64,000 nucleotides of DNA from AP-15 sp963833745 (lineage in GTDB: Bacteria > Pseudomonadota > Alphaproteobacteria > ATCC43930 > CGMCC-115725), in NCBI GenBank assembly GCA_963833745.1, contig CAWHZD010000001.1, positions 124,001 to 188,000 of the forward strand, in the 5' to 3' direction. The position numbers and the translations under genes are program-made. Below are positions 1 through 7,657 of the stretch, piece after piece. The first letter of the stretch is position 1; each line of letters opens with the position of its first letter. The notes under the pieces were generated by a model. That model ran no database searches, had not been told where the DNA came from, and saw nothing but the letters and a program-made list of their open reading frames with translations.

Positions 1-566
1 TGCTGGCCGGCGACGGGGAAGCGGCGCACCGGCGGTTGGGCTTGCTCGACGAGGCCGGCGCCGAAGCGCTCGAAATCTACGCGCCCGAGCCCGAGCCCGC
101 CTTGGCCGAGATGGCCGGGGCACGGTTGCGGCGGCGCCTGCCGTTGCCGGCCGAAATCGCGCGGGCGCAGCTCGTTTTTGTCGCCGGCCTCGCCGAACCG
201 GCGGCGGGCGAGATCTCCCGGGTAGCGAAGGCGGCCGGGGTGCTGGTCAACATCGAGGACGACCGGCGGCGCAGCGATTTTCATTCGGCCGCGGTGATCA
301 GGCGCGGCGATCTGACCGTGGCGATCTCGACCAACGGCAAGAGCCCCGGTCTCGCCTCATTGATGCGGCGGGTGCTGGAGCACCGGATCGGTCCCGAATG
401 GGAATCGCGGCTCGACGAGATCGCGGCAATGCGCCAAGCCTGGCGCGCGGCCGGTACCGACCCGGCTGCGATCGGCCGCCGCACCCGGGAATGGGTCGCG
501 CGCCGGGGCTGGCTCGACCCCGCCGCACCCGGCCCTTCACACGAACCCTCCCGCCCGATACCTTGA
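1..566 (+). CDS. Siroheme synthase N-terminal type (precorrin-2 dehydrogenase / sirohydrochlorin ferrochelatase), 5' truncated by window
   Basis: The reading frame is open from base 3, so the gene begins before the window and its start codon and most of the N-terminal nucleotide-binding fold are missing. What remains resembles the CysG N-terminal/Met8p family, which uses NAD+ to oxidise precorrin-2 to sirohydrochlorin and inserts iron to give siroheme for sulfite and nitrite reductases. Visible support is the end of the Rossmann part (AGAEALEIYAPEPEP) and the family stretch VNIEDDRRRSDFHSAAVIRRGDL followed by TNGKSPGLASLMRR. The coding region ends after a short Pro-rich tail without a uroporphyrinogen methyltransferase domain, so this is the stand-alone form. 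TTG at 36 should not be taken as the start, because homology continues upstream of it. The next gene starts 31 bases downstream on the same strand. Confidence 0.85.
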   Translation, partial: LAGDGEAAHRRLGLLDEAGAEALEIYAPEPEPALAEMAGARLRRRLPLPAEIARAQLVFVAGLAEPAAGEISRVAKAAGVLVNIEDDRRRSDFHSAAVIRRGDLTVAISTNGKSPGLASLMRRVLEHRIGPEWESRLDEIAAMRQAWRAAGTDPAAIGRRTREWVARRGWLDPAAPGPSHEPSRPIP

Positions 567-597
567 CCGGCAACGAGTTGTTGCCGGAGGCAGAAGA

Positions 598-1458
598 ATG
601 ACGGTTATCGCGGTCATCGCGCAGGGCATGATGGGGGCCGGCGTCGGCCGGCGGCTGCACGAAAGCGGCGCCACGGTCCGCACGTTGCTGTCGGGTCGCA
701 GTACGAAAAGCGCCGAGCGCGCGCGGGCCGCCGGCATGGAACCCGCCGCCGACGAACATGCGCTGCTTGCCGGCGCCGATTTCTTTTTGTCGATCCTGCC
801 GCCGGGCGATGCCGAGGCGCTGGCCGAGCGGCTGGCCCCGGCACTGACGGCGCTCGGCCGCAAGCCGGTCTATGTCGACTGCAACGCGGTCAGCCCGCAG
901 AGCGCGATCCGCATCGGCGCCGCCGTGGCGCCGAGCGGCGCCGATTTTGTCGATGGCGGGATCATCGGCGGGCCGCCGCGGCCGGGCTACAGCCCGACGA
1001 TTTACGCCTCCGGTCCAAGCGCCGGGCAGACCGCGGTATTGCGCGATTGGGGGATCGACTGGCGGGTCATCGACGGCCCGGTCGGCGCCGCCTCGGCGCT
1101 CAAGATGTCCTATGCCGGGATCACCAAGGGGACGACCGCGATCGCTTGCGCCATGCTGCTGGGCGCGGCACGCTTTGGCTGCGGCGAGGCGCTGATCGCC
1201 GAGCTGACCGAGAGCCAGCCCGAGATGCTGGCGCGGATGCGGTCGGGCATCCCGCGGATGTACGACAAGGCCTATCGCTGGGTCGCCGAAATGGAGGAAA
1301 TTTCCGATTTCCTCGAAAAGAACCCGCCCTCGCGCGACATCTACGCCGCGGTCGCCCGGCTTTACGCCTATGTTGCGGCGGCCTACGACGACAGCGCACC
1401 CGGCCCTGGTAACGCGGTGAAGACCTTGGATCGCGTGTTGGGCCACGGGAACGAATGA
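598..1458 (+). CDS. NAD(P)-dependent oxidoreductase of the 6-phosphogluconate-dehydrogenase-like family with DUF1932 C-terminal domain
   Basis: The 286-residue protein has an N-terminal NAD(P)-binding fold (residues 1-120) with the glycine-rich turn GMMGAGVGRRL and a hydrophobic central strand. A C-terminal helical domain contains GAASALKMSYAGITKG, the pattern of DUF1932 proteins, where the lysine takes the place of the catalytic lysine of beta-hydroxyacid dehydrogenases. Such proteins probably reduce or oxidise a small hydroxy acid in the cytosol, but the substrate is unknown. ATG at 598 follows a GGAGG about 8 bases upstream. It lies 31 bases after the siroheme gene and may share its transcript, although no functional link is obvious. 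A second, more canonical member of the superfamily sits at 2756-3640 on the other strand. Confidence 0.85.
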   Translation: MTVIAVIAQGMMGAGVGRRLHESGATVRTLLSGRSTKSAERARAAGMEPAADEHALLAGADFFLSILPPGDAEALAERLAPALTALGRKPVYVDCNAVSPQSAIRIGAAVAPSGADFVDGGIIGGPPRPGYSPTIYASGPSAGQTAVLRDWGIDWRVIDGPVGAASALKMSYAGITKGTTAIACAMLLGAARFGCGEALIAELTESQPEMLARMRSGIPRMYDKAYRWVAEMEEISDFLEKNPPSRDIYAAVARLYAYVAAAYDDSAPGPGNAVKTLDRVLGHGNE

Positions 1459-1616
1459 TCCGCTCTCTCTGCACGCGGGGAGAGGGAGGCGCAGTTTCCG
1501 AAATCTCGGATTATATACCCTGTCGATATTCTCGATTTTGTCGTTACCCAGTTAACAATCCAGAAAGCAAGTGGCGCTAGACTTGACTCCTCAATTTAGG
1601 AGCAGATGGCCGAAGA

Positions 1617-2630
1617 GTGTACGAGCCTCAAACATTCAGGCGTCCCTCGGTGGTTGAGCGCGATATCGATGCGGTACTAGCAAGAAGGCTGGCCTCGCAT
1701 CCAGTTTTTGCTGCCCGGCTTGTTGGTGAGGTCGCACGGCAGTCGAGGGCTCCCCTACCCTACGAAGAGCTTCGCGTTGAACGCCAGGCGCGGCACAAAG
1801 GCTCGTCGGGCTCCATCGACTTGCTCGTCCGTCTATTCGCCAACGGCCTTGATGAGACCGGCCTCATTCTCATCGAGAACAAGATCGACAGCAGGTTCAC
1901 TCGCGGACAGCCCGAGCGATATGCGACATCGGCCGTTACCATGTCGCGCAAGGAACGGCCCGCCATTCCGACTATCTGTGCGCCCGTCGAATACATAAGA
2001 AGGTCGAGGTATCTCGGACCGTTCAAGGCGAGAATCGCCTACGAGCATATAGCCGGCTGGCTTGACGGTGAGGATCTGGTGTTGATTAACTTGGCAATTC
2101 TGCGCTTCATGATGCCATATGAGCCTGATCCAGTTTCCGAAGTCGCGGATTTTCACACGGAGTACAGCCGTCTTGTGCAACGGCTCGCGCCAGAGCTCGT
2201 CATCAAGCCTAACCCGAACACGACCGGCGCTCGTCCGGGTGCCTCTCATACCATTTATTTCGACACGGCAAAATGTCTTCCCCGTTTGCACTTCCTTCCG
2301 ACACTTCGCTTCTCTCACCAGTGTTGCGATTCTGGCGCGGCTGCGCCCAGCGTCAAGGTCATGTTTGCTCACTGGGCCATGCATGAAAACCTTCTCCGGC
2401 GTCTGTCCAGCGCCGCGCTCCGGGGCACCCGCCTATACTTGCGCAAGGCGGGCGAAAGCCTTGGATTGGTGCACGACACCCCCCGCATGGAGAATATGCG
2501 GCCCGTTCGCGAACAAACCGATGCTGTCTCGACTGGCATCAGGGCCGCGGCGGCATTAAGGGCCTGGATGTTCGCAAATGAGGCAACACTGCGCAGGTGG
2601 GCGGAGGCAGCACAGAAGGCCGGCGTTTAG
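1617..2630 (+). CDS. PD-(D/E)XK nuclease superfamily protein with QxxxY motif
   Basis: A 337-residue soluble protein whose first 110 residues carry a readable PD-(D/E)XK nuclease core: an acidic helix residue (E14), D68 in GSIDLL, then E87-N88-K89 in the strand LILIENKID, and Q98-P-E-R-Y102, the QxxxY motif of RecB-like and Cas4-like nucleases. This suggests metal-dependent DNA cleavage, but the substrate and biological role are unknown; the C-terminal 200 residues are not recognised. The start is GTG at 1617, because the frame is closed by a stop at 1584 and contains no ATG before the conserved part; ATG at 1606 is out of frame. Codon use is less GC-rich than the neighbours, suggesting acquisition. 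There is no methylase or other partner next to it. Confidence 0.7.
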   Translation: MYEPQTFRRPSVVERDIDAVLARRLASHPVFAARLVGEVARQSRAPLPYEELRVERQARHKGSSGSIDLLVRLFANGLDETGLILIENKIDSRFTRGQPERYATSAVTMSRKERPAIPTICAPVEYIRRSRYLGPFKARIAYEHIAGWLDGEDLVLINLAILRFMMPYEPDPVSEVADFHTEYSRLVQRLAPELVIKPNPNTTGARPGASHTIYFDTAKCLPRLHFLPTLRFSHQCCDSGAAAPSVKVMFAHWAMHENLLRRLSSAALRGTRLYLRKAGESLGLVHDTPRMENMRPVREQTDAVSTGIRAAAALRAWMFANEATLRRWAEAAQKAGV

Positions 2631-2709
2631 CAGCTGAGTACCAAGCCGGAGTTGCCCGGTTCCGAGAACGCAAGATGGGCGCAATTCTCCCGTTCACACA
2701 GGCGTTTGT

Positions 2710-2746
2710 CCCTCTCCCCGACCCGTCCCCGCAAGCGGGGCGAGGG
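2710..2746. repeat. GC-rich hairpin between convergent genes
   Basis: CCCTC (2710-2714) and GAGGG (2742-2746) flank an inner CCCCGC-AA-GCGGGG hairpin (2727-2740). It lies between the end of the nuclease gene (2630) and the end of the reductase gene on the opposite strand (2756). There is no T-run, so it is either a dispersed GC-rich palindromic repeat or a weak bidirectional terminator. A related CTCTC/GAGAG arrangement lies near 1463-1485. Confidence 0.45.
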
Positions 2747-2755
2747 GCGATGCGG

Positions 2756-3640
2756 TTAGCCCTTTGCCACCTCGTGGTGGGCGAGGTGTTCGAGGACGCG
2801 GACGAGGCCGGAATGGTCCCAACCTTTGCCGCCGAGGGCGGCGGCGGCGTTGAACAATTCCTGCGTCGTCGCGGTGTTGGGTAATGACAGGTTCAGCGAA
2901 CGAGCGCCTTGCAGTGCGAGGTTCAGGTCCTTCTGGTGCAGTTCGATGCGGAAGCCCGGGTCGAAGGTCCGCTTGATCATGCGCTCGCCGTGGATTTCGA
3001 GAATCCGCGACGAAGCGAAACCGCCCATCAGCGCCTGCCGCACCTTGGCCGGGTCGGCCCCGGCCTTCGAGGCGAACAGCAGGGCTTCGCCGACCGCCTC
3101 GATCGTCAGCGCGACGATGATCTGGTTGGCGACCTTGGTCGTCTGACCGTCGCCATTGCCGCCGACGAGCGTGATGTTCTGGCCCATCAGGTCGAACAGC
3201 GGCTTCATTTGGGCGAAGGCGCGTTCGGGTCCGCCAACCATGATCGTCAGACTGGCCGCCTGGGCTCCGACTTCGCCGCCCGACACCGGCGCATCGAGAT
3301 AATCGCAGCCGAGCTTGTTGATTTCGGCAGCAAAGAGCTTGGTCTCGATCGGCGAGATCGAGCTCATATCGACGACGAGCTTACCCGCCGTCAGGCCCGC
3401 CGCGACCCCGTCGGAATCGAACAGCGCAGCCTTCACGTCGGGAGTATCAGGCACCATCACGATGGTGATCTCGGAGCGCTCGGCAACCGCCTTTGAGCTG
3501 TCGCAGACGGCAGCGCCGGCGGCCGGCACATCCTGCGGCATCGTGTACTTGTCATGGACGAACAGCTCATGCCCGCCCTTGATGAGATTGAGGGCCATCG
3601 GCCGTCCCATGATGCCGAGCCCGACAAAACCGATCTTCAT
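2756..3640 (-). CDS. 2-hydroxy-3-oxopropionate (tartronate semialdehyde) reductase / 3-hydroxyisobutyrate dehydrogenase family
   Basis: A 294-residue beta-hydroxyacid dehydrogenase. The N-terminus MKIGFVGLGIMGRPMALNL is the NAD(P)-binding GxGxxG motif, DAPVSGGEVGAQAASLTIM is the substrate-binding motif, and GDGQTTKVANQI carries the catalytic lysine. KDLNLAL near residue 240 is the usual cofactor-site motif. Best matches by pattern are GarR/GlxR-type tartronate semialdehyde reductases, which make D-glycerate from glyoxylate-derived tartronate semialdehyde; 3-hydroxyisobutyrate dehydrogenase cannot be excluded. The start chosen is ATG at 3640, which has AGGAGG about 6 bases upstream; the frame extends 23 codons further but without family similarity. 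It stands alone. A glycolate-oxidase-like gene (27134-28621) is in the same window but not adjacent. Confidence 0.88.
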   Translation of the reverse strand: MKIGFVGLGIMGRPMALNLIKGGHELFVHDKYTMPQDVPAAGAAVCDSSKAVAERSEITIVMVPDTPDVKAALFDSDGVAAGLTAGKLVVDMSSISPIETKLFAAEINKLGCDYLDAPVSGGEVGAQAASLTIMVGGPERAFAQMKPLFDLMGQNITLVGGNGDGQTTKVANQIIVALTIEAVGEALLFASKAGADPAKVRQALMGGFASSRILEIHGERMIKRTFDPGFRIELHQKDLNLALQGARSLNLSLPNTATTQELFNAAAALGGKGWDHSGLVRVLEHLAHHEVAKG

Positions 3641-3770
3641 GACCGCCTCCTGGCCTGCTGCGATAAACTGCGTCGGCCGCACACTGCCCGGTTTCACCCG
3701 GCCTCTCAAGCGCGCCGCACCGGCTCTCCGGCGCGCGTATTTGTGTTAGGATTGCAAACGAGGTGTGGCC

Positions 3771-4223
3771 ATGACCCAGAACGCAGCCAACGCAGTTTTG
3801 TACGAGGATGACTTTCATGCCTGGACGATCGAGCAGGCGGAACTGTTGCGCGCCGGCGAATTTTCGGCGCTTGACGTTGCCAACCTCGCCGAGGAGATCG
3901 AAAGCATGGGGCGGAGCGTTCGGCGCGAGTTGAGGAGCCGGCTCATCGTGCTGATGATGCATCTGCTCAAATGGCGGCATCAGTCGTCAGCGCAATCACG
4001 CAGCTGGTCGCTGACGATGGACGAGCAGCGGCTGCAGATCGACAGCCTGCTAACCGAATCGCCGAGCCTGCGGCCGCTGCTGGCCCGTCTGCTCGAAGAA
4101 GCTTATCCAATCGCCCGAGTGCGCGCCGCCGCGGAGACCGGCCTGGCCGAGGACGCTTTTCCGCCGGCGTGTCCGTTCAATGCCGATGACGTCCTGTCGC
4201 GCTCGTTTCTACCGGAGCAGTGA
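3771..4223 (+). CDS. DUF29 family protein
   Basis: A 150-residue helical protein with the DUF29 pattern: YEDDFHAWTIEQAELLRAGEF near the N-terminus, then LDVANLAEEIESMGRSVRRELRSRL, the central helix LIVLMMHLLKWRHQ, and PFNADDVLSRSFLPE at the end. DUF29 proteins are common in cyanobacteria and some Alphaproteobacteria; their function is unknown. ATG at 3771 has GAGG 7 bases upstream and is preferred over the in-frame GTG at 3765, which would be only 1 base from that site. It is divergent from the reductase gene and convergent with the dehalogenase gene, so it is probably monocistronic. Confidence 0.85.
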   Translation: MTQNAANAVLYEDDFHAWTIEQAELLRAGEFSALDVANLAEEIESMGRSVRRELRSRLIVLMMHLLKWRHQSSAQSRSWSLTMDEQRLQIDSLLTESPSLRPLLARLLEEAYPIARVRAAAETGLAEDAFPPACPFNADDVLSRSFLPEQ

Positions 4224-4309
4224 CAACACAGCACCTTTCATCACTCCAACAGAGGGGCTCGATCAGGAAGATCTTCTTGGCAAACGGTTCGTTAGCGCCA
4301 GGAATTGCG

Positions 4310-5197
4310 TCAGCCGGCGAAATGGCGCAGCAACCAGCCGAGGGTTTCCTCGGGCGCCTCCTCGGGTACGTAGTGGCCGCAGGGCAGCGCGCCGCCATCA
4401 GCATTGGTGGCATAGCCGCGTTGCCACACCGCGAGCACGTCGCCGTGGACGCCCTCGGTATGGCTGCGCGCCCCCCAAATTACCAACAGGGGAACCGTGA
4501 TCTTCCGCCCGGCCGCGAAATCGGCCTTGTCCATCTCGAAGTCGCAGGTGGCACAGGCACGGTAGTCGGCGCATGAACCCTTGATCGTCTTCCAGTTGAA
4601 GCAGCGGACGTACTCGGAAAACGCCTCGGGATCAAAAAAGCCGAGGCCGATACCGGGCTTCGACAGTTTCTTCTCCATGAAATACTGCGCCGGGATGCCG
4701 GCCAGCATCCGCTCGGGAAAGTCGTAGGGCTGGGCCATCATCGACCAGTGCCACGAGCGCACCGCCCATTCCTTGGAGGTGTGGGTCCAGATGTGGTGGT
4801 TGGGCAGGATGTCGATCAGTGCGGCGCGCTTGACCCGGTCGGGATGGTCGAGGCACATGCGGGCGGTGGTGCGGGCGCCGCGGTCGTGTCCGGCGACAAA
4901 GAACTCGCGATAGCCGAGCCGTTCCATGATTTCGACCTGGTCCTGCGCCATCGCCCGAAACGAATAGTTGATGTTGTTTTCGCCGCCGTCGTCAGGGCCG
5001 ACACTGTCGCCGTAGCCGCGCAGATCGGGCGCGACGACATGGAAGCGCTCGGCAAGCCGCGGCGCGATCTTCCCCCACGATGCGTGGGTCAGCGGATTGC
5101 CGTGCAACAGCAGCAGCGGCGGGCCGTCGCCGCCATGGCGCAGATTAATGCGGGCACCTGCTGTTTCGATCTCGGTCTGAGTGAACCCTTCGAACAT
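4310..5197 (-). CDS. Alpha/beta-hydrolase, haloacetate (probably fluoroacetate) dehalogenase type
   Basis: A 295-residue cytosolic alpha/beta-hydrolase. HGNP at 32-35 gives the oxyanion region and RGYGDS follows at 60-65. GHDRGAR carries the nucleophile D105, with R106 and R109 in the carboxylate-binding positions. D129 lies in LIDILPN and H275 in CGHYVPEE. The spacing D105/D129/H275 equals that remembered for the Rhodopseudomonas palustris fluoroacetate dehalogenase (D110/D134/H280). H150-W151 fall at the halide-pocket His-Trp positions, and Y212 lies close to the third halide ligand. The family hydrolyses haloacetates to glycolate through an aspartyl ester. ATG at 5197 has AGGAG upstream. 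Substrate preference (fluoro- versus chloroacetate, or an epoxide) cannot be proved from sequence. No transporter or fluoride exporter is adjacent. Confidence 0.8.
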   Translation of the reverse strand: MFEGFTQTEIETAGARINLRHGGDGPPLLLLHGNPLTHASWGKIAPRLAERFHVVAPDLRGYGDSVGPDDGGENNINYSFRAMAQDQVEIMERLGYREFFVAGHDRGARTTARMCLDHPDRVKRAALIDILPNHHIWTHTSKEWAVRSWHWSMMAQPYDFPERMLAGIPAQYFMEKKLSKPGIGLGFFDPEAFSEYVRCFNWKTIKGSCADYRACATCDFEMDKADFAAGRKITVPLLVIWGARSHTEGVHGDVLAVWQRGYATNADGGALPCGHYVPEEAPEETLGWLLRHFAG

Positions 5198-5603
5198 TCC
5201 GATTTCTCCTCGCCGAGCACCGTGCCGCCGGGAAGGCGGCGAGTTTGGCTTGCCGGTTGCGACCGGACGCTACCTCGGCACCGCAGCTGGTGATAGTCTT
5301 CAAGATGGAAATCCGCCCGCAAGCAAGGAGGCGGCTCAATCGCGGACGGTTCTCTCGATTGAGCTATGCATTCGTCCCGGGCGAAGGCGGCAGCCTTGTT
5401 GGCGAGCGCGACAGGCTCCCCGACGAGGCTGCGCGTCCGATCGATCTTGAGCCCGGCACCACGATCGCCTCTCTCAGCCGAAGCCCGCTGCGCGACCTTG
5501 CTCGGTCAAGGCGGAAGATTGTATACTTGACGAGAGCGCGGCGATTGATCCTCACCCTCCGGCTCGCCGGATCGGCGCGCGGCCACGAAACGGGGAGGAA
5601 ATA
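5198..5603. other. Intergenic region (406 bases) between divergent genes
   Basis: No convincing gene is visible. An open frame across 5245-5604 encodes Arg-rich low-complexity sequence without family features and runs into the start of the membrane-protein gene; it looks like chance in GC-rich DNA. The region should hold the promoters of the dehalogenase gene (leftward) and of the membrane-protein gene (rightward). Confidence 0.5.
5498..5527 (+). promoter_or_regulatory. Candidate sigma70-type promoter for the small membrane protein gene
   Basis: TTGCTC (5498-5503) and TATACT (5522-5527) are separated by 18 bases, in an otherwise GC-rich region, 76 bases before ATG 5604. The -10 box is close to consensus; the -35 box is only half matched. 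Confidence 0.4.
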
Positions 5604-6071
5604 ATGGCGCAGTCGCTGTCGCTGCCATCTTCAGCTTTGGCGACAAGACTGATTTTCGGTTTTATTGCCGGTTTTGTCGCGACTTTGGTGTTCCACCAGA
5701 TCGGGGTGCTGTTGCTGCATTTCGCCGGGTTGACCCCTGGCATGCCGTACAACATGCACCCGGTCCCGCCGTTCCGTGTGCCGCAGTTCGTCTCGCTTGC
5801 TTTCTGGGGCGGGGTTTGGGGCATCGTCTTTGTGCTGGTCGAGCGCGCCATCGCGCGCAGCCCCGGCGGCTATTGGGCCGGCGCAGTGGTTTTCGGCGCG
5901 GTCTTCCCGACCGTCTTATCGTGGTTGGTGGTGGCCCCGCTCAAGGGTCTGCCGCTCGGCTACGGCTTCCGCTTTCCCGGCCTGCTGGTCGGGCCGATCG
6001 TCAACGGGCTGTGGGGTCTCGGGACGGCGGTATTCCTGCAGCTGATGTCGGGATCGCCGAAACGCGCCTGA
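5604..6071 (+). CDS. Small integral membrane protein, hypothetical
   Basis: A 155-residue protein with about four hydrophobic segments: roughly residues 13-40, 62-80, 88-110 and 122-148. The loop after the first segment contains GLTPGMPYNMHPVPPFRVPQF, and a second short loop has KGLPLGYGFRFPG. I recognise no catalytic or transport motif; similar four-helix proteins of unknown function occur in Alphaproteobacteria. ATG at 5604 follows GGGGAGGAAATA, a strong ribosome site. The gene ends 3 bases before the end of the convergent tartrate dehydrogenase gene. Confidence 0.75.
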   Translation: MAQSLSLPSSALATRLIFGFIAGFVATLVFHQIGVLLLHFAGLTPGMPYNMHPVPPFRVPQFVSLAFWGGVWGIVFVLVERAIARSPGGYWAGAVVFGAVFPTVLSWLVVAPLKGLPLGYGFRFPGLLVGPIVNGLWGLGTAVFLQLMSGSPKRA

Positions 6072-6074
6072 TCG

Positions 6075-7136
6075 TCAGCGGATCGCCGCGGTAATAGCGG
6101 CGCCGAGGTCCTTGGTGCCGGCATTGCCGCCGAGATCCGGGGTGCGGGCGCCGCCCTCGGCCAACACCTCGGCGATGGCGCGCTCGACGGCTTCGGCCGC
6201 GGCGGTTTCGCCGAAATGCGCCAGCATCATCGCGCCCGACCAGATCTGGCCGATCGGGTTGGCGACGCCGCGGCCGGCGATGTCGGGTGCAGAGCCGTGC
6301 ACCGGCTCGAACATCGAGGGGTATTCGCGCTCGGGGTTGATATTGCCCGAAGGTGCGATGCCGATCGACCCGACCACCGCCGGCCCAAGATCGGACAGGA
6401 TGTCACCGAACAGGTTCGATCCGACGACCACGTCGAACCAGTCCGGGTGACGTACGAAATGCGCGGTCAGGATGTCGATGTGGTACTGGTCGGTCTTGAT
6501 TTCGGGGTAGTCGCGCGCGACCGCGGCAAAGCGCTCGTCCCAGAACGGCATCGTGTGGATGATGCCGTTCGATTTGGTCGCCGAGGTGACGTGCTTTTTG
6601 CGGGTGCGGGCGAGGTCGAAGGCATAGCGCATGATCCGGTCGCAACCGCGGCGGGTGAAGACCGATTGCTGCATCGCCATCTCGTGCTCGCTGTCGGCGA
6701 AAAGCCGGCCGCCGATCTCCGAGTATTCGCCCTCGTTGTTCTCGCGCACGACATAGAAATCGATGTCGCCCGGCATGCGGTCGCGCAATGGCGACTGCAC
6801 CCCGGCGAGCAGCCGCACCGGGCGCAGATTGACGTATTGCTGAAAGCCGCGGCGCAACGGGATCAGCAGACCCCATAGCGAGACGTGATCGGGGACCTCC
6901 GGATGGCCGACAGCGCCGAGATAGACGGCGTCGTAGAGTCGGAGCCGCTCCAGCCCGTCCTCGGGCATCATCCGCCCCAGGTTGACGTAGCGCTCGCAGC
7001 TCCAGTCGAACTCGTGCCACTGGAAACCGAAGCCGTAGATGCGCGCCGCCGCCTCCATGGCGGCGATCCCTTCGGGCATGACCTCGCGCCCGATGCCATC
7101 GCCGGCGATGACCGCCACCCGATAACTATTTGCCAT
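6075..7136 (-). CDS. ttuC: Tartrate dehydrogenase/decarboxylase or D-malate dehydrogenase (isocitrate/isopropylmalate dehydrogenase family)
   Basis: A 353-residue NAD+-dependent beta-decarboxylating dehydrogenase. IAGDGIGREVMPEG is the N-terminal motif, and LRPVRLLAGVQSPLR and VVRENNEGEYSEIGG are substrate-site segments. The family signature NLFGDILSDLGPAVVGSIG carries the metal-binding Asp residues, and EPVHGSAPDIAG follows it. The Phe-Tyr-Val-Val-Arg-Glu-Asn-Asn-Glu pattern and length fit the TtuC/DmlA branch better than LeuB. The enzyme oxidises D-malate or tartrate to pyruvate, oxaloglycolate or glycerate, with Mn2+ or Mg2+. ATG at 7136 follows GGAGGTAGGTCGC. It is encoded 33 bases beyond the SnoaL-like gene on the same strand and could be read with it. 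Substrate choice between tartrate and malate is not resolvable here. Confidence 0.87.
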   Translation of the reverse strand: MANSYRVAVIAGDGIGREVMPEGIAAMEAAARIYGFGFQWHEFDWSCERYVNLGRMMPEDGLERLRLYDAVYLGAVGHPEVPDHVSLWGLLIPLRRGFQQYVNLRPVRLLAGVQSPLRDRMPGDIDFYVVRENNEGEYSEIGGRLFADSEHEMAMQQSVFTRRGCDRIMRYAFDLARTRKKHVTSATKSNGIIHTMPFWDERFAAVARDYPEIKTDQYHIDILTAHFVRHPDWFDVVVGSNLFGDILSDLGPAVVGSIGIAPSGNINPEREYPSMFEPVHGSAPDIAGRGVANPIGQIWSGAMMLAHFGETAAAEAVERAIAEVLAEGGARTPDLGGNAGTKDLGAAITAAIR

Positions 7137-7169
7137 GCGACCTACCTCCGCCGCCGGTACGCCGTGCGG

Positions 7170-7598
7170 CTACTTGCTCGAGTTCCAGATATCCTGAAGC
7201 AACCGCCAATGACCGCCGCTCTTGCGCCACACCACCGCGTATTTTATCTGGATGTCCTGGGGCGGGTGTCCCTTTGACTTGGCGTTGCACGTGCCAATTT
7301 CGCGCACCGCGCTTGGGCCGAGTGGGAGCACATCAATGGGGGTGCAGCTGACATCGGTCATCTGCTGCCCCGCTTGACGCCAAAAGGCTTCGATCGAGCT
7401 GCGCCCCTTGATCATGTCGGCGCCCGGCGGCAGCACATAGGCGTGGTCGTCATACATGGACGCCACTCCGGCAAAATCGCCTTTGTTGAAGGCCGCGCCC
7501 CACGCGTCGTCGAGCTTCTGGATCGCCGCCTTGCTTTGCGCAAACGCCGGTGCGCAGCACAGCGCGAAGCACCCGGCAAGCGTCACCGTCCTCAGCAT
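7170..7598 (-). CDS. Secreted SnoaL-like / DUF4440 family protein
   Basis: A 142-residue precursor with a Sec signal peptide (MLRTVTLAGCFALCCAPAFA, cleavage before QSKAA). The mature part of about 120 residues has the cystatin-like alpha+beta cone fold of SnoaL/DUF4440 proteins: LDDAWGAAFNKGDFAGVASMY, the next strand with PPGADMIKGRSSIEAFWRQ, and a final VVWRKSGGHWRLLQDIWN. Members include small isomerases, hydrolases and binding proteins; no specific activity can be assigned. ATG at 7598 has GGGAGGA about 6 bases upstream and gives the signal peptide. The frame stays open 74 codons further upstream, but that part is Arg-rich and overlaps phzF. Confidence 0.8.
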   Translation of the reverse strand: MLRTVTLAGCFALCCAPAFAQSKAAIQKLDDAWGAAFNKGDFAGVASMYDDHAYVLPPGADMIKGRSSIEAFWRQAGQQMTDVSCTPIDVLPLGPSAVREIGTCNAKSKGHPPQDIQIKYAVVWRKSGGHWRLLQDIWNSSK

Positions 7599-7657
7599 CA
7601 AGATCCTCCCCGGTTCAATCGGGCGATCTTCACCCGCTTTGTCGTCGCGGACAATCG

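Noticed and set aside
298..1446. Long minus-strand open frame opposite the siroheme and DUF1932 genes
   Set aside because: Arg/Gly/Pro-rich, no domain, fully antisense to well-supported genes.
5245..5604. 119-codon open frame before the small membrane protein
   Set aside because: Low-complexity basic sequence, no similarity that I recognise, and it covers the likely promoter region.
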